From: JBOHRN01 sp050732775
GTDB taxonomy: Bacteria > Gemmatimonadota > Gemmatimonadetes > Longimicrobiales > Longimicrobiaceae
Direction: 5' to 3'
Length of the DNA stretch: 22,361 bases
Assembly (NCBI GenBank): GCA_050732775.1
Contig: JBOHRN010000050.1
Location: 1-22,361 of the forward strand
Shown here: piece after piece, positions 1 through 7,651 of the stretch
Layout of the letters: each line of letters opens with the position of its first letter
Numbering within the stretch: the first letter of the stretch is position 1
Made by a program: the position numbers and the translations under genes
Notes under the pieces: generated by a model
The model's input: the letters and a program-made list of their open reading frames with translations, nothing else
The model's database searches: none
Told to the model about the DNA's origin: nothing

Positions 1-103
1 ATTCGCTCACCACCCGACCCGTGACCTGCGCCCCGGCCTCGGCCACACCTAAAGCCGCTACCACTGCCGCGGCCCCGGCGGCCCCTAGTCTCTTCACTCT
101 CAT
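1..103 (-). CDS. Secreted/outer-membrane protein, N-terminal fragment (runs off left edge)
   Basis: This is the first 34 codons of a minus-strand gene cut by the window edge. It starts at an ATG with purine-rich GGAG and GAAG stretches just upstream. The peptide begins with basic residues (MRVKR), continues with an Ala/Gly/Val-rich hydrophobic core and has a likely signal-peptidase site at AGAQ. This is a classical Sec signal peptide. The mature N-terminus reads VTGRVVSE, which resembles the first strand of carboxypeptidase-regulatory-like domains found at the start of many outer-membrane receptors and other secreted proteins. The signal peptide is seen directly. The domain suggestion is inference from eight residues, and the product cannot be named. 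A candidate promoter lies at 171-198. Confidence 0.6.
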   Translation of the reverse strand, partial: MRVKRLGAAGAAAVVAALGVAEAGAQVTGRVVSE

Positions 104-170
104 CTTCCGTCTCCGAACCCTGGTGAATACCCGGACCACCCGAACGGATGGTTCGTCTCACGACCGGCTC

Positions 171-198
171 CCTATCAAGAAGGATGCCAAACCGTCAA
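171..198 (-). promoter_or_regulatory. Candidate sigma70-like promoter for the left-edge secreted gene
   Basis: On the minus strand a TTGACG hexamer (193-198) is separated by 16 bases from GATAGG (171-176). The -35 matches five of six consensus bases and the -10 only about three. It would give a leader of roughly 60 bases. The -35 overlaps the stop codon of the upstream membrane-protein gene, so it is plausible but weak. Confidence 0.3.
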
Positions 199-659
199 AA
201 AGCCCCCAAAATTACCCCGAACACCGCCCCGTACAAGACGTGTCCCGCCACCAGACCAGCTCCGCTCCGCCACCCCCAACCCCGTCCGAACCTCCCCGGC
301 GGCGCGATCACCTGGTCACGCACCCCCCGGCTCACCCGGCCGTATACAGGCAGCAGCGCGAGAACCGCGGTTCCGTGCACTAGTCCGAGCAGCGAACCGG
401 CGAGCGTGCCTACCCAGCCCACTCCCTCCATCAACAGGGCGTAGAGGGAGGGGATCACGGTGGTGCCCGCGAGCACCGTCAGGGCGATCCCGAGGGCGTC
501 GGTGTGGGGTCGCTCGGGGTGGGGGATGAGCACCGCTCCCGCGAGGATGGTGGGCGAGTAGCGGAGCCAGCCGTAGGCGCGTAGCGCACCGAAGGCAAAG
601 AGGGCAGCTACCGTGGCGATGAAACCGCCCCAGAGCACGGCGGCCCAGTCAAGCCCCAT
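195..659 (-). CDS. Small multi-pass membrane protein, function unknown
   Basis: This encodes a 154-residue protein with four hydrophobic segments at about residues 5-27, 30-45, 55-75 and 80-105, plus a hydrophobic C-terminus after a short basic, Gly-rich stretch. It is an integral inner-membrane protein. I do not recognise the family with confidence; it loosely resembles small uncharacterised membrane proteins. The ATG at 659 overlaps the end of the preceding gene by 11 bases. A GTG at 710 would add a basic 17-residue N-terminus and has a much better Shine-Dalgarno (GAGGGAG six bases upstream), but it would overlap the neighbour by 62 bases. The start is therefore unsettled. The gene probably belongs to the same transcript as the 228-residue protein before it. 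Confidence 0.6.
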   Translation of the reverse strand: MGLDWAAVLWGGFIATVAALFAFGALRAYGWLRYSPTILAGAVLIPHPERPHTDALGIALTVLAGTTVIPSLYALLMEGVGWVGTLAGSLLGLVHGTAVLALLPVYGRVSRGVRDQVIAPPGRFGRGWGWRSGAGLVAGHVLYGAVFGVILGAF

Positions 660-1335
660 GCCCCCGCGAAAGTTCGGCCGCCGCCTCCTCTTCGCGCGTG
701 GCTCCGGCACCGGCGGCTCCCTCGTTCGGAAGCGGAGGGAGGGCGTCGCGGGCGATGACGGCGAGAGCCCGGTTATAGATCACGTCGGCGGGCCCGTCCG
801 GAAGCGCCATGGTCTCGAGGTATAGCTCCACCGCCTCGGGATCCTCGACCTCTTCGTCACGGAGCGCCTTGACAAAGGTGAGAGAGTTGCGCACGTGCTG
901 CTCGAGCAGGGCGGTCTCGGCCCGCGCCGCCGCCAGATCGATGCGGGTCCGCAAGTTGTCCTGTACCCGCCCCCGGATGCGCCGCCGGAGCCGGGAAAAG
1001 AGCCGGTCGGAACGGCTGCCCCCGGGCTCTTCGATCGCCCGCTCAGCTGGCTCCTCGGCGGCTAGGTCAAAAACCGAATCGTCGAACTCTGGCACTGCTC
1101 CGCGGCTCCCCAGGGAGGCCAGGGCACGGCTCCCGATGTTACGGGCCTGCTCGGTCGTCAGCCCCAGGATGCGGACGTAAATATCGAGGGCGTTGTCGAA
1201 GGGGAGGTCTTCCGAAACCAGGTCTACCAGGGCGAGCACGTGCCGTACGTGAGTCGCCAGGAGACGCTCCTGGCAGACCGCCGTGGTGAGGTCGATCTGC
1301 CGCTCTGCCGCTCGAGAGATTTTGATGGGGGCCAC
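649..1335 (-). CDS. Uncharacterised helical protein with an internal duplication
   Basis: This is a 228-residue soluble protein predicted to be mostly alpha-helical, with no signal peptide or membrane segment. Two halves clearly resemble each other: residues about 13-76 and 131-196 share IDL, then LL..HVR, then a Tyr, then RALA, at a constant offset of 118-119 residues (I14/I132, H29/H147, R31/R149, Y53/Y172, R70/R189). An Arg-rich linker lies between them (about 108-131) and the C-terminus is Ala/Glu-rich. The GTG start at 1335 is supported by a GGAG about eight bases upstream. It follows secG by 75 bases on the same strand and overlaps the membrane-protein gene after it. I do not recognise the family and assign no function. 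Confidence 0.7.
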   Translation of the reverse strand: MAPIKISRAAERQIDLTTAVCQERLLATHVRHVLALVDLVSEDLPFDNALDIYVRILGLTTEQARNIGSRALASLGSRGAVPEFDDSVFDLAAEEPAERAIEEPGGSRSDRLFSRLRRRIRGRVQDNLRTRIDLAAARAETALLEQHVRNSLTFVKALRDEEVEDPEAVELYLETMALPDGPADVIYNRALAVIARDALPPLPNEGAAGAGATREEEAAAELSRGHGA

Positions 1336-1410
1336 GTCGCTTTCTCCACCGTCTGGTTTCAGTTGTGCGCCCGCGGTGGGGAGGCAAGTTCTATTCCCCG
1401 TCGCAGGGGC

Positions 1411-1797
1411 TTAGTCCGGGGGTGGTTCCGGGGAGGGTTGTACCGGTTCGTCCGAGAGCCCCGGGATCGTGGGTGCGCCGGCACCCTCCTGGCCGGCGCC
1501 CGGAGTGGTCTGGACCGGAGCGGGAGAAGGGTCTCCGCGCAGGATCGACTCCGGGGTGGACGGCGACCGGGATACCGACGACAGGATCAGCGCCAGGACC
1601 AGGAGGAGGCCGCCCAGCCACCACGACGCCTTGACCAGTAGGGTGGCGGCCTGGCGGCTCCCGAAGATATTGCTCCCGCCCGCCACCGCCCCGCCACCCA
1701 TGGCGGCCAGACCGTCCCCCTTGCCGGACTGGATCAGTACCACGCCCATCAGGACCAGGGCGTCGAGGACGAGAAGAATGAGAAGAAACGTGTACAC
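1411..1797 (-). CDS. secG: Preprotein translocase subunit SecG
   Basis: SecG is the small accessory subunit of the SecYEG protein-export channel in the inner membrane. The 128-residue protein has the usual two membrane helices (about 2-24 and 54-77). Between them is the family's cytoplasmic signature: VLIQSGKGDGLAA, then a Gly-rich stretch, GGSNIFGSR, and a short helix before TM2. The C-terminal tail (about 80-128) is Pro/Ser-rich and longer than in many SecG proteins, as is common in GC-rich lineages. The start is a GTG without a visible Shine-Dalgarno. It lies 39 bases after tpiA, completing the widespread gap-pgk-tpiA-secG order. Confidence 0.93.
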   Translation of the reverse strand: MYTFLLILLVLDALVLMGVVLIQSGKGDGLAAMGGGAVAGGSNIFGSRQAATLLVKASWWLGGLLLVLALILSSVSRSPSTPESILRGDPSPAPVQTTPGAGQEGAGAPTIPGLSDEPVQPSPEPPPD

Positions 1798-1836
1798 TGA
1801 GTAGCTAGCTCTGGCTAGTGATTGGTAACAGTGATT

Positions 1837-2619
1837 TTAGCCGGATTCTGCCGCTATGTCAACCGCTGTCCGGCAGATGGCGGCAAAGTCGCCGGGGTCC
1901 AAGCTAGCTCCACCGACCAGGACTCCGTCCACCTCGTGACCGGCCAGGAGGTCGGCCGCGTTGCCAGGCTTCACACTGCCCCCGTAGAGAACCGGCACCC
2001 CGGCGGCGGCCTCGTTTCCCCAACTCGCCGCCAGCCGGGAGCGGACGAAGCCGTGCATCGCCTCGGCGTCTTCCGGCGAGGCGGTCTCGCCGGTACCGAT
2101 GGCCCAGACCGGTTCGTACGCCACCAGTACCTTTTCCCGCTCTTCTTCGGGGATCTCCAGGAGGGGGGATAGGTGGCGCTCGACCACCACCTCGGCCTCT
2201 CCGGCCCGGCGTTCGTCGAGGGTCTCCCCCAGGCAGAGAACCGGGCTCAGGCCCGCCCGCAGCGCCGCCGCCAGCTTACGGCTGGTCTCTTCCACGCTCT
2301 CCCCGAAGAGGTGGCGCCGCTCGCTGTGACCCACCAGGGCGTAGCGAGCACCGATGGCGCGGGCCATCCCGGCCGAGGTCTCGCCGGTAAACGCGCCCTC
2401 TACCTCCCAGTGGACATTCTGGACGCCGAGCCCGACCCCGTACGCCCCCTCCAATTTGCGCGCCGCCACCCCCAGCGAGACGGCGGGGGGAAAGAGGATC
2501 ACCGCGTAGTCACCGGGCGGACGGAGCTCCAGGAACGCTTCCAAGAACGCCTCCGTGGCGCCAGGGTCTTTGTGCATCTTCCAGTTTCCCGCGATCACGG
2601 GCCTCAGCGGCTCAGCCAC
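1837..2619 (-). CDS. tpiA: Triosephosphate isomerase
   Basis: TpiA interconverts dihydroxyacetone phosphate and glyceraldehyde 3-phosphate in the cytosol. The 260-residue product has normal family length. Visible motifs are GNWKMHK with the substrate-binding Asn12 and Lys14, the catalytic His98 in VGHSERR, the catalytic Glu169 in AYEPVWAIGTG (the start of the mobile loop) and the phosphate-binding YGGSVKPGNA. The reading frame is open further upstream, but the GTG at 2619 is chosen because it gives the canonical N-terminus and has GGAG eight bases upstream. It overlaps the pgk stop by eight bases, which suggests translational coupling in a glycolytic operon. Confidence 0.95.
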   Translation of the reverse strand: MAEPLRPVIAGNWKMHKDPGATEAFLEAFLELRPPGDYAVILFPPAVSLGVAARKLEGAYGVGLGVQNVHWEVEGAFTGETSAGMARAIGARYALVGHSERRHLFGESVEETSRKLAAALRAGLSPVLCLGETLDERRAGEAEVVVERHLSPLLEIPEEEREKVLVAYEPVWAIGTGETASPEDAEAMHGFVRSRLAASWGNEAAAGVPVLYGGSVKPGNAADLLAGHEVDGVLVGGASLDPGDFAAICRTAVDIAAESG

Positions 2620-3838
2620 CGGTACTCTCCGGAAGGTCGCTGAGGGCCGCCACCCCCGGCAGAACCTTCCCCTCCAGGAACTGGAGGGCAGCCCCGCCGC
2701 CGGTGGAGAGGTGGGATACCCGGTTCTCCCAGCCGAATTCCGCCAAGGCGGCAGCGGAGTCTCCACCGCCGGCCACGGTGGTAGCTCCCCGCTCCGTGGC
2801 CCGCACGATGGCTCGCGCCACCGCCTCGGTGCCGACGGCGAACTCCGGTGTCTCGAAGACCCCCATGGGCCCGTTCCAGAAGATTGTGCGGGCGCTCTCG
2901 AGCAGCTCCCGGTAGCGCCGCTCCGTATCCGTCCCGATGTCCACCGCCGACCAGTCGCGCGGTATCTCCTCTCTCGCTACCACTTTGGTTTTCGCCCCCG
3001 CCTCTACCCCGGCCGCCACCCGCACGTCGGCCGGAAGGAGTAGCTTGTCACCGCCCTGGTCCAGAAGCTCGCGGGCGAACGGAACCAGCTCCTCCTCTAC
3101 CAGCGAACGCCCGGTCTGGAGCCCCAGCGCCCGGAAGAAGGTGTTGGCCATCGCCCCGCCGATCACGACTAGGTCTACCCGGGGGAGAAGGGCGCGGACG
3201 ACCTCTATCTTACCAGAAATCTTGGCGCCGCCGAGGACGGCGATAAAGGGCCGTTCCGGGTCGGCGAGGGCGGAGCCCAGGTAACGGAGCTCCCGCTCCA
3301 TGAGTAGCCCCGCAGCCGCTTTCTTTCCCTCCTCACGCATCACCCCAGCCACGCCCGCCGTGGAGGCGTGTGCCCGGTGGGCGGCGCCGAAGGCGTCGTT
3401 GACGAAGATGTCTCCCAGTTTGGCCATCTTTCTGGCGGTTTTGGGGTCGTTCTTCTCCTCGCCGGGCAAAAAGCGGCTGTTCTCCAGCAGGAGCGCCTGC
3501 CCCGGCGCCAGCGCCCCGGCCGCCTCCTCGGCCTCGGGCCCCACGGTGGCGGCGAGAAAGTTCACCTCGCGGCCGAGTAGCTGCGAGAGTCGGGCGGCCA
3601 CCGGCCGCAAGGAGAGCTCGGGCACCTCTTTGCCCCCGGGGCGTCCCAGGTGTGACAGGAGCACCACCGACCCCCCCGCGTCCAGGACGCGGCCGAGGGT
3701 GGGTAAGGTGGCGCGGATACGGGCGTCGTCGCCGATCTCGCCGTGCTCGAAGGGAACGTTATAGTCTACCCGGACGAGCGCCCGCTTGGCGGCCAGCTCC
3801 CCGTCCGGCAGATCTCCGAGCGCGAGTTTGCCGGTCAT
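2612..3838 (-). CDS. pgk: Phosphoglycerate kinase
   Basis: Pgk transfers the acyl phosphate of 1,3-bisphosphoglycerate to ADP in glycolysis. The 408-residue protein shows the family motifs in order: LVRVDYNVP near residue 21 (Arg23, Asp25, Asn27 bind 3-phosphoglycerate), LLSHLGRPGG near 60, LLENSRFLPGEEKND near 118, NDAFGAAHRAHAST near 147, LGGAKISGKI, the nucleotide-site IFWNGPMGVFE, and the C-terminal AGGGDSAAAL and STGGGA loops. The start at 3838 is an ATG five bases after the gap stop codon. A longer in-frame extension exists upstream but lies inside gap and lacks homology. It sits between gap and tpiA on the same strand. Confidence 0.96.
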   Translation of the reverse strand: MTGKLALGDLPDGELAAKRALVRVDYNVPFEHGEIGDDARIRATLPTLGRVLDAGGSVVLLSHLGRPGGKEVPELSLRPVAARLSQLLGREVNFLAATVGPEAEEAAGALAPGQALLLENSRFLPGEEKNDPKTARKMAKLGDIFVNDAFGAAHRAHASTAGVAGVMREEGKKAAAGLLMERELRYLGSALADPERPFIAVLGGAKISGKIEVVRALLPRVDLVVIGGAMANTFFRALGLQTGRSLVEEELVPFARELLDQGGDKLLLPADVRVAAGVEAGAKTKVVAREEIPRDWSAVDIGTDTERRYRELLESARTIFWNGPMGVFETPEFAVGTEAVARAIVRATERGATTVAGGGDSAAALAEFGWENRVSHLSTGGGAALQFLEGKVLPGVAALSDLPESTGG

Positions 3839-3843
3839 CCGGG

Positions 3844-4854
3844 CTAGAGCTTCTCGCCGACGTAGCGCGCCAGGTCCACGCACCGGTTCGAGTACCCCCA
3901 CTCGTTGTCGTACCAGGCGATCACCTTGACCAGACCGGCCACCACGCTGGTGACGGGGGCGTCAACGATGGCTGAGCGCGGGTCGGTGGTATAGTCCACC
4001 GAGACCAGCTCGCGCTCCTCGTAACCCAGTACGCCGCCGAGCCGCCCCGCCGACGCCGAGCGGAAGGCGTCGTTGACCTGGCTGGCCGTGACCTCGGTCT
4101 CCAGTTCGGCCACCAAGTCAACCAGAGAGACGTTGGGGGTGGGCACCCGCATCGCCATGCCGTCGATCTTCCCCTGCACCTCTGGGATCACCAGCCCGGT
4201 GGCTTTGGCCGCGCCGGTGGTGGTGGGGATAATGGAGAGGGCTGCCGCGCGCGCTCGGCGCAAGTCTTTGTGGGGGAGGTCGAGGAGCTGCTGGTCGTTG
4301 GTGTAGGAGTGGACGGTGGTCATCAACCCCCGGCGGAAGCCGAACTCATCTAGCAGAACCTTGACCACCGGGGCCAAGCAGTTGGTGGTGCAGCTTGCGT
4401 TGGAGATGACGTCGTGCTCCGCGGGGTCGTAGCGGTCTTCGTTGACGCCGAGAACCACCGTGATATCCTCGTCCTTACCCGGCGCCGAGACGATCACCTT
4501 GCGGGCGCCCGCCTCCAGGTGCTTGGCCGCGTCAGCGCGCTTCCGGAAGATACCGGTGGACTCGATCACCACGTCCACGCCCAGATCAGACCAGGGGAGC
4601 CGGGCCGGGTCCCTCTCGGAGAGAACCTTGACCTCGTCGCCGTCGACCACCAGGGCATCGGAACGTGACTTCACCTCGCCGGGGTAACGGCGGTGTACGG
4701 AGTCGAACTGGAGGAGGTGGGCGAGTGTTTCGGTGTCGGTGAGATCGTTCACCGCCACGAAGTCGATACCTTCGTTTGCTCCGTCCTGCTTGGCGGCGCG
4801 GAGGATGTTGCGGCCTATACGGCCGAACCCGTTGATGGCTACCCGGATGGACAT
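3844..4854 (-). CDS. gap: Glyceraldehyde-3-phosphate dehydrogenase, phosphorylating
   Basis: Gap oxidises glyceraldehyde 3-phosphate to 1,3-bisphosphoglycerate with NAD+. The 336-residue protein starts with the Rossmann motif INGFGRIGRN and has the catalytic SNASCTTNCLAP with Cys155, His182 in TTVHSYT, and the C-terminal WYDNEWGYSNR signature. An acidic residue follows the second strand (VAVNDL, Asp38), which favours NAD+ over NADP+ and suggests a catabolic rather than photosynthetic role. The ATG has no clear Shine-Dalgarno. The gap gene is separated from comF by 51 bases, the largest gap between gmk and tpiA, so an extra promoter here is possible, but I could not identify a convincing one. 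Confidence 0.96.
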   Translation of the reverse strand: MSIRVAINGFGRIGRNILRAAKQDGANEGIDFVAVNDLTDTETLAHLLQFDSVHRRYPGEVKSRSDALVVDGDEVKVLSERDPARLPWSDLGVDVVIESTGIFRKRADAAKHLEAGARKVIVSAPGKDEDITVVLGVNEDRYDPAEHDVISNASCTTNCLAPVVKVLLDEFGFRRGLMTTVHSYTNDQQLLDLPHKDLRRARAAALSIIPTTTGAAKATGLVIPEVQGKIDGMAMRVPTPNVSLVDLVAELETEVTASQVNDAFRSASAGRLGGVLGYEERELVSVDYTTDPRSAIVDAPVTSVVAGLVKVIAWYDNEWGYSNRCVDLARYVGEKL

Positions 4855-4905
4855 GGAAGCTTTTTGGTTAGTGGTTATGTACGGCCGAGGTCGCCACGGC
4901 TCTGC

Positions 4906-5673
4906 TCAACGGGCGACGCGCCCGCGGCCCCCCAGTGCCCGCGCCACGGTTAGCACGCTTACCATGCGAGCTCCCGCCCCCACCAGCGCGTACGCGCAAG
5001 CCGTGGCGGTGGCCCCGGTGGTCCACACGTCGTCCAAGAGCAGGAGGTGCCTCCCCTCGAGGTCGCCCCAACGCCTGGCCGGAACCCGGAAAGCGCCCGC
5101 CACGTTAGCCCGGCGCTCACCCCCGTGCAAGCCGGTTTGGGTCTCGGTGGCTCCCGGCCGCTCGAGCAGCCCGGCGTCGAGAGAGCGGCCGGTACGCAGG
5201 GCGAAAGCTCGCGCGATCAACTCGGCCTGGTTGTAGCCCCGCTCCCGGCGCCGGGCCGGACTGCTCGGGACCGGCACCACCACGCGCGCCTCCTCGGCTA
5301 CGTCCTCGGGAAGGGGCAGCCGGGCGAGCCGGGCGGCCAACGGCACGGCCACCGCCTCCCAGCCGCGGTACTTGAGGGCGAGAATCACTCCCCGCGCCGG
5401 TCCCTCCATGGCAAACGCCGAGCGGACCACTCGCAAGGCGGCGGGAAGACCGTCGCACTCGGAGCACAGCGGCGCGGGGGCAGATCCCGGCGGCAGAGGG
5501 GCGTAGCACCGGGGGCAGCGGGGCGCGGGCAGAGCGCGGCACCTCGACCAGCACAGGTTACAAACCAGCCGGCGCGCCGACTCGGCCGGAAGCCGGCGTC
5601 GGCACGCCACGCACACCGGCGCAAAAACCAGCTCCAGGAGCCCCTCGCCCACCCGCGCCAGAACGCCCGGCAT
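4906..5673 (-). CDS. comF: ComF family phosphoribosyltransferase-like protein
   Basis: ComF proteins are needed for DNA uptake in naturally competent bacteria and have been linked to recombination and replication restart; their enzymatic activity is unclear. The 255-residue protein has an N-terminal Cys-rich region with CxxC pairs at 21/24, 38/41, 53/56 and 70/73, probably zinc-binding. The conserved RRRERGYNQAELIAR follows at 141-155, and the phosphoribosyl-pyrophosphate-binding LLLLDDVWTTGAT at about 210-222. The ATG directly abuts the aroE stop codon and has a GAGAG-rich upstream stretch. Co-location with radA, dnaB and a uracil-DNA glycosylase fits a DNA-processing role. Other competence genes are not in the window. 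Confidence 0.9.
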   Translation of the reverse strand: MPGVLARVGEGLLELVFAPVCVACRRRLPAESARRLVCNLCWSRCRALPAPRCPRCYAPLPPGSAPAPLCSECDGLPAALRVVRSAFAMEGPARGVILALKYRGWEAVAVPLAARLARLPLPEDVAEEARVVVPVPSSPARRRERGYNQAELIARAFALRTGRSLDAGLLERPGATETQTGLHGGERRANVAGAFRVPARRWGDLEGRHLLLLDDVWTTGATATACAYALVGAGARMVSVLTVARALGGRGRVAR

Positions 5674-6495
5674 CTAGGCTCTCTCTTTCAGCGCCGCGCG
5701 CATCGCCTCTAGAGACGCCTCTTGGCCCCACCAGCGCTCGAACGAAGCCGCGCCCTGGCGGAGGAGCATCTCAGTGCCGTCGGCCGCCGGGACGCCCCGC
5801 TCCCGCATCGCCCTGATCCAGCCAGTGCCACCGGGGCGGTACACCAGGTCGAAACCGGCGCCGAACTTTACCTCCTCCCCGAACGGCAGAGGGTCGTCGG
5901 GGCGGAGCCCGAGAGTGGTGGCGTTTACCGCCAAGTCGAACGACTCTCCGCGCAGATCGGCTAGCGATTCAACCGTCCTGAGCGGAATATAATCAAACCA
6001 GGTCACCAGACGCCTGGCACGCGCGGGGGTGCGGTTTACCACCACCACCTCCGATACACTCCGCTGCCCCAGGCCGTACAGCACGGCGCGCGCCGCTCCA
6101 CCGGCTCCGAGCAGGAGCACCCGGGCCCCGGCCGGGTCGATTCTCAACTCCCGTTCTAGCGCGCCCAGAAAACCCGCCACGTCAGTGTTGTCGCCGCAGA
6201 GCTCGCCCCCCTCGCTCCAGAAGGTGTTGCACGCGCCGGTCACCTCGAGGGCTGCGGTCTTGCGCTCCATCAAGCCGGCAGCGCTCTCTTTGTGGGGCAC
6301 GGTCACGTTGCCGCCCCCGCCTGCCTCCGCAACCCCCCGCACCAACCCAGGCAGAGCCCCGCCGTCGCAGCGCAATGCCAGGTAGACGGCGTCGAGGCCG
6401 GCGGCGCGGAGGGCGGCGTTCTGGATGGCGGGCGACAGCGACTGTTCCACCGGGTCGCCCAAGAGCACGGCAAGCCGGGTGCAGGAAGAGATCAT
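5674..6495 (-). CDS. aroE: Shikimate dehydrogenase
   Basis: AroE reduces 3-dehydroshikimate to shikimate with NADPH in aromatic amino acid synthesis. The 273-residue protein has typical length. It shows the shikimate-binding SLSP (19-22), the catalytic Lys69 in VTVPHK, Asp105 in GDNTD, the glycine-rich GAGGAARAV at 130-138, and NRT at 154-156, the usual NADPH-phosphate contact. Gln in the late LRQGAASFERW motif completes the active site. The ATG overlaps the upstream phosphatase stop as ATGA, implying coupled translation. Confidence 0.95.
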   Translation of the reverse strand: MISSCTRLAVLLGDPVEQSLSPAIQNAALRAAGLDAVYLALRCDGGALPGLVRGVAEAGGGGNVTVPHKESAAGLMERKTAALEVTGACNTFWSEGGELCGDNTDVAGFLGALERELRIDPAGARVLLLGAGGAARAVLYGLGQRSVSEVVVVNRTPARARRLVTWFDYIPLRTVESLADLRGESFDLAVNATTLGLRPDDPLPFGEEVKFGAGFDLVYRPGGTGWIRAMRERGVPAADGTEMLLRQGAASFERWWGQEASLEAMRAALKERA

Positions 6496-6986
6496 GGATT
6501 CAGGATAGGCGCCAACCGGTCGAGGGAGGCCGACACCATCCTTGACAAGGTGTCGTACGCCTCTAGGTAGCCGCTCTCGTCGCCCCCGAACGGGTCCGGT
6601 ACCGGCTCTCCCCTCCCCTGCTCTCCCTCAGCGAAGTCTCCCAGCATGGCCACCTTCTCAGCCGCCACCCACTCCGCGGCCGCGTACACGTGCGACGGAC
6701 CCATCCCCAACACCAGGTCGGCCCAAGCGGCGAGCTCGGGAGTTAGCGGGCGGCTGCGGTGACTTTCCAAAGAGAGCCCATTACGGGCGGCTATGCGCGC
6801 GGCCTCGGGCGAGGCGGGCGTCCCTTCGGCGGCGGCGGCGCCGGCCGAGCCGACCTCTACGTTGGCCCACCCGCGCCGCTCCACTTCGCGGCGCGCGATC
6901 TGTTCGGCGAGCGGAGAGCGGCAGGTGTTACCCGTACACACGAAGAGGAGGTTGTAGCTGGCGGGAGCGTCTCTGTCGGGTGTCAT
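6492..6986 (-). CDS. Low-molecular-weight protein phosphatase, arginine-phosphatase (YwlE) type P-loop
   Basis: This 164-residue cytosolic phosphatase carries the family P-loop CTGNTCRS with the nucleophile Cys17 and Arg23, and the general acid Asp131 in VPDPFGG. Residue 21 in the P-loop is Thr. In this family the equivalent Thr in Bacillus YwlE is known to select phospho-arginine, whereas tyrosine phosphatases usually have Ile or another hydrophobic residue. A protein-arginine phosphatase is therefore the better prediction, though substrate use cannot be proven from sequence. No McsB-type arginine kinase is in the window. Both ends overlap neighbours by ATGA (ispD before, aroE after). Confidence 0.88.
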   Translation of the reverse strand: MTPDRDAPASYNLLFVCTGNTCRSPLAEQIARREVERRGWANVEVGSAGAAAAEGTPASPEAARIAARNGLSLESHRSRPLTPELAAWADLVLGMGPSHVYAAAEWVAAEKVAMLGDFAEGEQGRGEPVPDPFGGDESGYLEAYDTLSRMVSASLDRLAPILNP

Positions 6987-7651
6987 GACTTTCCGGCTAG
7001 TGCCTCTGCCACCGTGAGGTCGGACGGGGTGGTGATCTTGAGGTTACCGGGTTCACCCTCAACGGTGAACACCGGCCCCACGTACCGTTCGTACAGGGCC
7101 GCGTCGTCGGTGGCCGCTAGCTGGTCGGCGAGGGCACGGCGGTACGCCCGCTCGAGCCCCCGGCGCGGAAAGCCCTGGGGAGTCTGGACGAGCCGGAGCA
7201 GGTCCCGTTCCGGAGTAGAGGTTACCTTGCCGTCGGCGTCTACCTGCTTGACGGTTTCGGCCAGGGGGAGCGCGGGAACCGTGGCGCGACGCCGGGCGCC
7301 CTCGATCACCCGGCCGATCAGCTCCGGTGTTACCATTGGCCTGGCCCCGTCGTGGACCAAAACGGTTTCTATCTGGGGGGAAAGGGCGGCCAGGCCGGCC
7401 CGCACAGAGTCTCCCCGCTCCGCGCCCCCGGCGGCCAGCCCGACCCCCGTAGCCGCGAGCCAGCCGGGCGGGTCGGTCAAGTCGCCGGCCGGGATAACCA
7501 CCACCACCTGCGCCACCGCGGGGTGGTCCAGGAAGGGCATGAGGGCGCGCAGAAGGAGCGGCTTCCCGGCCAGCGGAAGGTACTGCTTGCGGAGCTCCCC
7601 GCCCAACCGCCGCCCCTCGCCCGCGGCCACCACCACCGCCCCCACGCTCAC
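6983..7651 (-). CDS. ispD: 2-C-methyl-D-erythritol 4-phosphate cytidylyltransferase
   Basis: IspD condenses methylerythritol 4-phosphate with CTP in the non-mevalonate isoprenoid pathway. The 222-residue protein has the nucleotide-binding AAGEGRRLGGELRKQY at 9-24 (Arg15 and Lys22 being the usual catalytic pair), VHDGARP at 99-105, LAETVKQVD near 130-138, TPQGF at 157-161, TDDAALYE at 181-188 and GNLKITTPSDL near 202-212, whose Lys contacts substrate. No IspF domain is fused and none lies adjacent. The GTG start overlaps the radA stop as GTGA. Confidence 0.95.
   Translation of the reverse strand: MSVGAVVVAAGEGRRLGGELRKQYLPLAGKPLLLRALMPFLDHPAVAQVVVVIPAGDLTDPPGWLAATGVGLAAGGAERGDSVRAGLAALSPQIETVLVHDGARPMVTPELIGRVIEGARRRATVPALPLAETVKQVDADGKVTSTPERDLLRLVQTPQGFPRRGLERAYRRALADQLAATDDAALYERYVGPVFTVEGEPGNLKITTPSDLTVAEALAGKS

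Noticed and set aside
4855..4905. Promoter in front of gap (TTGAGC and TACATA)
   Set aside because: The spacing between the hexamers is about 22 bases, too long for a sigma70 promoter.
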